Positions 59,544-63,605 of a stretch of DNA of 63,605 nucleotides are shown one piece after another. This DNA is from Pirellulales bacterium (lineage in GTDB: Bacteria > Planctomycetota > Planctomycetia > Pirellulales > JAEUIK01). The notes beneath the pieces were generated by a model, which had not been told where the DNA came from, did not search any database, and was given only the letters and a program-made list of their open reading frames with translations. The translations under genes were made by a program, and so were the position numbers. The DNA is taken from positions 1-63,605 of the forward strand of contig JAIBBY010000028.1 of assembly GCA_019694455.1 (NCBI GenBank), given 5' to 3'. The first letter of the stretch is position 1, and each line of letters opens with the position of its first letter.

Positions 59544-61100
59544 ATGGCCGTTGTCGATCAGCAATCTGCCGACGTCGTTCACATCCACCCGGCGGACAAC
59601 GTGGCCGTCGCCGCGCGCCCACTGGATACTGGTGATCAGATATCGGTCGGCGGCCATTCGCTCCGCGTCGCCGAACCAGTCGGCATGGGACACAAGCTAG
59701 CGCTGGCCTCCGTCCCAATCGGCGAGCGCGTCTTCAAATATGGCCAGACCATCGGCTTTGCCACGCGGGCGATCGAGCCCGGCGAACTGGTCCACTCGCA
59801 CAATCTGGCGGCCGGCGGCTTCGAGCGCGAGTATCGTTACGCCACCGACATTCCGGCGCCGCCGGCGCCGATCACCGGCCGCACCTTTCTGGGCTATCGG
59901 CGCGCCAGCGGCAAGGCGGGTACGCGCAACTATCTGGCGGTCATCTCCAGCGTTAACTGCTCCGCCTCCGTCAGCCGCTACATCGCCGAGCGCTTCACGC
60001 CCGCCGTCCTGCGGCAATTCCCCCAGGTCGATGGCATCGTCGCCCTCACCCACAAAGGGGGCTGCGGGATGCGCTACGGCGGCGAGGATCACCAGCAACT
60101 CAATCGCGTGCTGGCCGGCTTTGCCAAGCACGCCAACATTGGTGGTTATCTGCTCGTCGGGCTTGGCTGCGAGACCGGAACCATCGGCTCGCTCTTGGAA
60201 GAAGGCCACTTGGTGCAGATCGGCCTGCCCGGCAAGCCGCCCCAGCGCCCCACTGTGCTCTCCATGCAAGACCTGGGCGGCACCACCAAGACCGTGGAGG
60301 CCGGCGTGCAGTCGGTCGCCCAAATGCTCCCCGCGATCAACGATGTTCGCCGCGTGCCGATACCCGCCAGCGAGCTGATCGTCGCTCTGCAATGCGGCGG
60401 CTCCGACGGCAACTCGGGCGTCACCGCCAATCCCGCCCTCGGTGTGGCCAGCGATCTGTTGGTCGCGGCCGGCGGCACGGTCATCCTTTCAGAAACAACT
60501 GAAATCTACGGCGCCGAACACCTGCTCACGCGACGGGCCACCTCGCGCGCGGTCGGCGAAAAACTCATCGAACGCATTCGCTGGTGGGAACGCTACACCG
60601 CCATGTTTGGCGCCGAGATCGACAACAATCCCTCCCCCGGCAACAAGGCCGGTGGCCTGACCACCATCTACGAAAAGTCGCTCGGCGCCGTCGCCAAGGG
60701 GGGCTCCACCGCGCTCAACGCAGTCTACCACTATGCCGAACCCGTTACCGCCAACGGTTTGGTCATCATGGACACCCCCGGCTACGATCCCGTCGGCGCC
60801 ACCGGACAGGTAGCGGGAGGCGCCAACTTGATGTGCTTCACCACTGGCCGCGGCAGTTGCTTCGGCTGCAAGCCAACGCCTTCGATCAAGATCGCCACCA
60901 ACACTCCCATGTATCAGCGCATGATCGACGACATGGATGTCAACGCCGGCGTCATCCTGGCCGGCACGCCGGTGGCGGAAGTCGGCCGCCAGATCTTTGA
61001 ATTGATGCTGGCCGTGGCCAGCGGCGAAAAATCGAAGAGCGAACAGCACGGCATTGGCGACGAGGAATTCGCGCCCTGGAGTATCGGCCCCATGCTGTAG
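59544..61100 (+). CDS. UxaA-family sugar-acid dehydratase (altronate/galactarate type)
   Basis: 518 residues from the ATG at 59544; a TTG eight codons upstream is possible. An N-terminal SAF-like domain (about residues 1-90, HPADNVAVAARPLDTGDQI) is followed by the catalytic part: FLGYRRASGKAGTRNYLAVISSVNCSASV, VALTHKGGCGM, GLGCETGTI, ALQCGGSDGNSGVTANPALG, ILSETTEIYGAE and CFGCKPTPSIKIATNT. This matches the D-altronate hydrolase/D-galactarate dehydratase family, an Fe-dependent dehydratase giving 2-keto-3-deoxy acids. With two such subgroups so alike, the exact substrate (altronate, galactarate or another sugar acid) is not decided. Confidence 0.92.
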   Translation: MAVVDQQSADVVHIHPADNVAVAARPLDTGDQISVGGHSLRVAEPVGMGHKLALASVPIGERVFKYGQTIGFATRAIEPGELVHSHNLAAGGFEREYRYATDIPAPPAPITGRTFLGYRRASGKAGTRNYLAVISSVNCSASVSRYIAERFTPAVLRQFPQVDGIVALTHKGGCGMRYGGEDHQQLNRVLAGFAKHANIGGYLLVGLGCETGTIGSLLEEGHLVQIGLPGKPPQRPTVLSMQDLGGTTKTVEAGVQSVAQMLPAINDVRRVPIPASELIVALQCGGSDGNSGVTANPALGVASDLLVAAGGTVILSETTEIYGAEHLLTRRATSRAVGEKLIERIRWWERYTAMFGAEIDNNPSPGNKAGGLTTIYEKSLGAVAKGGSTALNAVYHYAEPVTANGLVIMDTPGYDPVGATGQVAGGANLMCFTTGRGSCFGCKPTPSIKIATNTPMYQRMIDDMDVNAGVILAGTPVAEVGRQIFELMLAVASGEKSKSEQHGIGDEEFAPWSIGPML

Positions 61101-61133
61101 GCCAAGCAAAAACCGTCGCGCCGCCCCGACCGT

Positions 61134-61559
61134 CTACTCCATGTCGCCTTGCAGCGTCAGCACCAACCGCCGCGCCGTCGCTCGATCGCGATGCTCACAC
61201 AAGTAAATGCCTTGCCACGTCCCCAGGCACAGGCGCCCTCCAAAGATCGGTATCGACAGCGAACTGCCCAACAGCGCCGTCTTTACATGCGCCGGCATGT
61301 CGTCTGGCCCTTCGAGCGTATGCGCGTACTCAAACGTCTCCGGCGCCAAAGCGTCCAGCACGCGCTCCAAGTCGGCGGGCACATCGGGGTCGGCGTTCTC
61401 GTTGATCGACAACGCCGCCGAGGTGTGCTGCAAAAAAACGTGCAATAACCCCACGCGCATGCGCGTCAGATCGGTCGCTGCGGTGGTCACTTCTTGCGTG
61501 ATGAGGTGCCAGCCGCGCCGCCGCGCCGGTAGCTTCAATGTGTAATGGAACCACGACAT
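61134..61559 (-). CDS. yjbQ: YjbQ family secondary thiamine-phosphate synthase
   Basis: 141 residues from the ATG at 61557-61559. The core HVFLQHTSAALSINENADPDVPADL (residues 40-64) is the YjbQ/UPF0047 signature with the conserved His and Asp. AHTLEGPDDMPAHVKTALLGSSLSIPI and LGTWQGIYLCEHRDR complete the family. The annotated role is a low-efficiency thiamine-phosphate synthase that can replace ThiE; its true function is not settled. A second thiamine-phosphate synthase gene (fusion) is at 27604-29157. Same strand as the lipoate ligase gene, 35 bases downstream of its stop. Confidence 0.93.
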   Translation of the reverse strand: MSWFHYTLKLPARRRGWHLITQEVTTAATDLTRMRVGLLHVFLQHTSAALSINENADPDVPADLERVLDALAPETFEYAHTLEGPDDMPAHVKTALLGSSLSIPIFGGRLCLGTWQGIYLCEHRDRATARRLVLTLQGDME

Positions 61560-61594
61560 GAGCCAGATTTTCCCAGATTGCCAGCAGCAGCCCA

Positions 61595-62329
61595 CTACAG
61601 TCTAAAGTTCCAGTCGTGTTGAGAATACTTCTCAAGCAAAAGCTGTTTCGCCAGCGCAAGTGGTGGCAGTTCGGCCAGGCCGCTCGCCTCGAATGCGCCA
61701 ACCACCAAGCCGCGCAACTCATCGCCCGCCAGTGGCAGATTTGTTAAGAACTCGCCGTGGCTCCGCCCCGCACGGTACTCAGGCTCGCGCGGCGGCGCCG
61801 CCAGACAACTCGCCGCCAGATCGAGCGGAAACCGATGCAATAACGTGCCGTGATACAACAGGTGCGTCCGCCGCACGCGAAGACTGTTGCCAGAGAACTT
61901 GAGCGCTCGCCCGCCGCGCTCGATCACCAGATCGCTGGTGCCGGCGCGGCGCACGCCAGCCACGCGGCCGCCAAGCGCAGCGGCCAACTTGCCCAGCACA
62001 AAGCGATGCGCCTCGTCGATCGAGCGCAACTCCGGCCGACGTTCGAGACTGAGCACCAGCGAAAACATTAAACAGCCCGGCCCGGCCACAATCGCGCACC
62101 CCCCGCTAGTCCGTCGCAGGATCGGAATGCCTTGTTCATGGCACGCATCCGGCAATGCTTCCACCCCCGCCCGCGACGAGCGCCCCAAAATCACCGCTGG
62201 AGACACCGATTCCCATAGGCGCAATTGGTCGCACGTCGAACCTTGCTGCTCCGCCACTTCCAGCAGCGCTTCGTCAATCGCCAGGTCGAGCGCGGGCATA
62301 GCGGCGGTGTAATCGAGAAGCCGTATCAT
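61595..62329 (-). CDS. Lipoate-protein ligase A-like (BPL/LplA family)
   Basis: 244 residues from the ATG at 62327-62329; the frame is open 42 codons further. Motifs are ALDLAIDEALLE, WESVSPAVILGRSSR, PILRRTSGGCAIV (the lipoyl/acyl-AMP loop) and LKFSGNSLRVRRTHLLYHGTLLH, with the conserved lysine in the last. It attaches lipoate, or a related acyl group such as octanoate, to carrier proteins in the cytoplasm. No C-terminal LplA accessory domain was seen, so the activity may be transferase-like (LipM/LipL type). Confidence 0.85.
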   Translation of the reverse strand: MIRLLDYTAAMPALDLAIDEALLEVAEQQGSTCDQLRLWESVSPAVILGRSSRAGVEALPDACHEQGIPILRRTSGGCAIVAGPGCLMFSLVLSLERRPELRSIDEAHRFVLGKLAAALGGRVAGVRRAGTSDLVIERGGRALKFSGNSLRVRRTHLLYHGTLLHRFPLDLAASCLAAPPREPEYRAGRSHGEFLTNLPLAGDELRGLVVGAFEASGLAELPPLALAKQLLLEKYSQHDWNFRL

Positions 62330-62559
62330 CAATTCGACGGAAGTGGCTAGCGGCACAAGACGTTGGGTTGACGGAACGAGCGCGACCCATAGACTTTTAC
62401 TAGCGGCCCGCTGATGCAATCCACTGGCTGTATCATCCTGCGGGCAGAATGACAATATCGCGCGTCGCTCGATCTTTCATTCGCCGCCAGCGCGCCACGA
62501 CGGCTCGCTCCGCAGTAGTCCATATCCCCCCAACCCACTGTGTCAACCCATTGCCTGCG

Positions 62560-63567
62560 ATGGATCAGAACACCGAATCTCAGCAAACTATTTCGCCCGA
62601 CGACGCCTTGCCCAGCGTCGAGCCCCCCAGCGCCGGCTTCATTCTGCAACTGTTTGTCGTGCCGGCGGTGATCGTCGCCATTATCGTCGCCGTGTGGCTC
62701 ATGTTCACCTGGCTCGCCCACATGGGGGACAACCCCAGCACCTATATCAACGCGCTGCGCCGCGACAACGAGGCCCGCTGGCAAGCCGCCGTCAACTTGG
62801 CCAACGCGCTGCGGCAACCCAACAGCAAGTTCAAAAACAACACCGAGATCGCCGACGAATTGGCGCAGTTGTTGCAAGATGAACTGGAAGCCAGCCGGCA
62901 GAGCAAGAGCCAGGCCGACGTGCGCGTCCGCGTCTACATCTGCCGCGCGCTCGGCGAGTTCAACATCCCCAACGGGTTGCCCGCGCTCCTCGAAGCCGCC
63001 AAGACGCAAACCAGCGAAGCCGACGTGCCGGTGCGCGCCAGCGCCATCGAAGGCATCGCCCTCTTGGCCTCCGGCCCGGCAGGCGAGGCCGTTCGCGCCA
63101 ATCTAAAAGTGGCGTCCACGCTGGTCGAGTGTTCCACCGCCGAAGATCCCGCGGTGCGCACCCGCGCCGCCTTCGCGCTGGGAGTCATCGGCGGCGCCGA
63201 GGCCCAAGAGCGGCTGGCCACGCTGCTTAAAGACCCGATCGCCGATGTACGCTACAACGCCGCCACTGGCCTGGCCCGCCTGGGCGACGCCCGCGCGGTC
63301 GACGTGCTGGCCGAAATGCTCGACCCGACTCGGGTTCGAGTCATCGAACGTAAAGAGGACGAGCTTGCCCAGGAGTTCAAACGCTTCACGATTCCGCAAA
63401 ACGCGCTTCGCGCAGTCGAAAAGCTGATCGACGCCAATCCATCCGTCGATGTCTCCGCTTTGCAAACCGCGATGCAACCCTTGACCCAGTCCGAGAACAC
63501 ACAACTCAGCCACTACGCGGCGCAGGTCGCCGCGCGCCTCGCCGATCGCCAGCCGGCCCAGCCGTAG
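62560..63567 (+). CDS. Membrane-anchored HEAT-repeat protein
   Basis: 335 residues from the ATG at 62560; the frame is open upstream but begins with sequence unlike protein. An acidic N-terminus is followed by one membrane helix (about residues 26-52, FILQLFVVPAVIVAIIVAVWLMFTWLA). Residues about 65-330 form HEAT-like repeats (RVRVYICRALGEFNIPNGLPALLEAAK, RTRAAFALGVIGGAEAQERLATLLKD, RYNAATGLARLGDARAVDVLAEML). Probable scaffold at the inner membrane. Partner unknown. The gene ends 38 bases before the window end. Confidence 0.88.
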   Translation: MDQNTESQQTISPDDALPSVEPPSAGFILQLFVVPAVIVAIIVAVWLMFTWLAHMGDNPSTYINALRRDNEARWQAAVNLANALRQPNSKFKNNTEIADELAQLLQDELEASRQSKSQADVRVRVYICRALGEFNIPNGLPALLEAAKTQTSEADVPVRASAIEGIALLASGPAGEAVRANLKVASTLVECSTAEDPAVRTRAAFALGVIGGAEAQERLATLLKDPIADVRYNAATGLARLGDARAVDVLAEMLDPTRVRVIERKEDELAQEFKRFTIPQNALRAVEKLIDANPSVDVSALQTAMQPLTQSENTQLSHYAAQVAARLADRQPAQP

Positions 63568-63605
63568 CCGGGTCGCGCCAAAAAAACGCGATCGACTGTT
63601 GGGGG

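Overview
The window reads as chromosome of a high-GC planctomycete, most likely from the Pirellulales side of the phylum. The evidence is the gene content: a cytochrome-c/DUF1549/DUF1553 protein paired with a Tat-exported DUF1501 protein, two formylglycine sulfatases, a DUF1559 pseudopilin-like protein, DUF1571 proteins, Tat-exported Gfo/Idh/MocA oxidoreductases, a PEP-CTERM protein, an Lpg1974/BBP7-type outer-membrane barrel, a large surface protein with an LEPR-XLL-type N-terminus, and eukaryote-style Ser/Thr kinase and FHA proteins. No phage, IS element, CRISPR array or rRNA was seen. One tRNA, tRNA-Ala(GGC), lies near 40.7 kb.

Layout. 0-10 kb, mostly minus strand: the 5' part of a giant Asp-box/RTX surface protein, a Cys-rich-linker porin-like barrel, a PEP-CTERM protein, a 58-residue basic protein, a degenerate receiver-like protein and a sigma-54 activator. 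10-16 kb: the DUF1549/DUF1553 and DUF1501 pair, a DHDPS-family aldolase and an RluA-type pseudouridine synthase. 16-27 kb: a tandem DUF1571 protein, a sulfatase, FHA, GNAT, J-domain/LRR, Rieske, small membrane proteins, a large secreted esterase and a metallophosphoesterase. 27-33 kb: a Clp_N-ThiD2-ThiE three-part fusion, a TPR membrane protein and clpC. 33-41 kb: a TIM-barrel epimerase, a Tat-exported unknown, a dolichyl-phosphate-sugar-type glycosyltransferase, Gfo/Idh, DUF1559, a His-rich protein, an HhH protein and the tRNA. 41-53.7 kb: a PUA-like protein, a HEAT protein, Tat Gfo/Idh, a ceramidase-like protein, a glycine-rich TPR protein, a SnoaL-like protein, a secernin-type C69 protein and a second sulfatase. 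53.8-63.6 kb: a Ser/Thr kinase, PfkB with Fe-ADH, a YbgC-type thioesterase, DUF423, a UxaA-family dehydratase, YjbQ, a lipoate ligase-like protein and a HEAT membrane protein.

How the genes fit together. Much of the window is secreted or surface machinery for breaking down complex sulfated glycans or lipids, plus the sugar-acid and sugar-phosphate enzymes that would follow (UxaA, PfkB, Fe-ADH, DHDPS-like aldolase, epimerase, Gfo/Idh). Thiamine is touched twice (ThiE fusion and YjbQ).

The most unusual items are the fusion of a ClpC-type N-domain to ThiD2-ThiE three kilobases from clpC itself, a possible sigma-54 promoter in front of the PEP-CTERM gene near a sigma-54 activator, the J-domain/leucine-rich-repeat fusion, the eight-cysteine linker of the outer-membrane barrel, and an adjacent pair of His-rich exported proteins. 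All functional calls are from reading motifs by eye. No database search was run.
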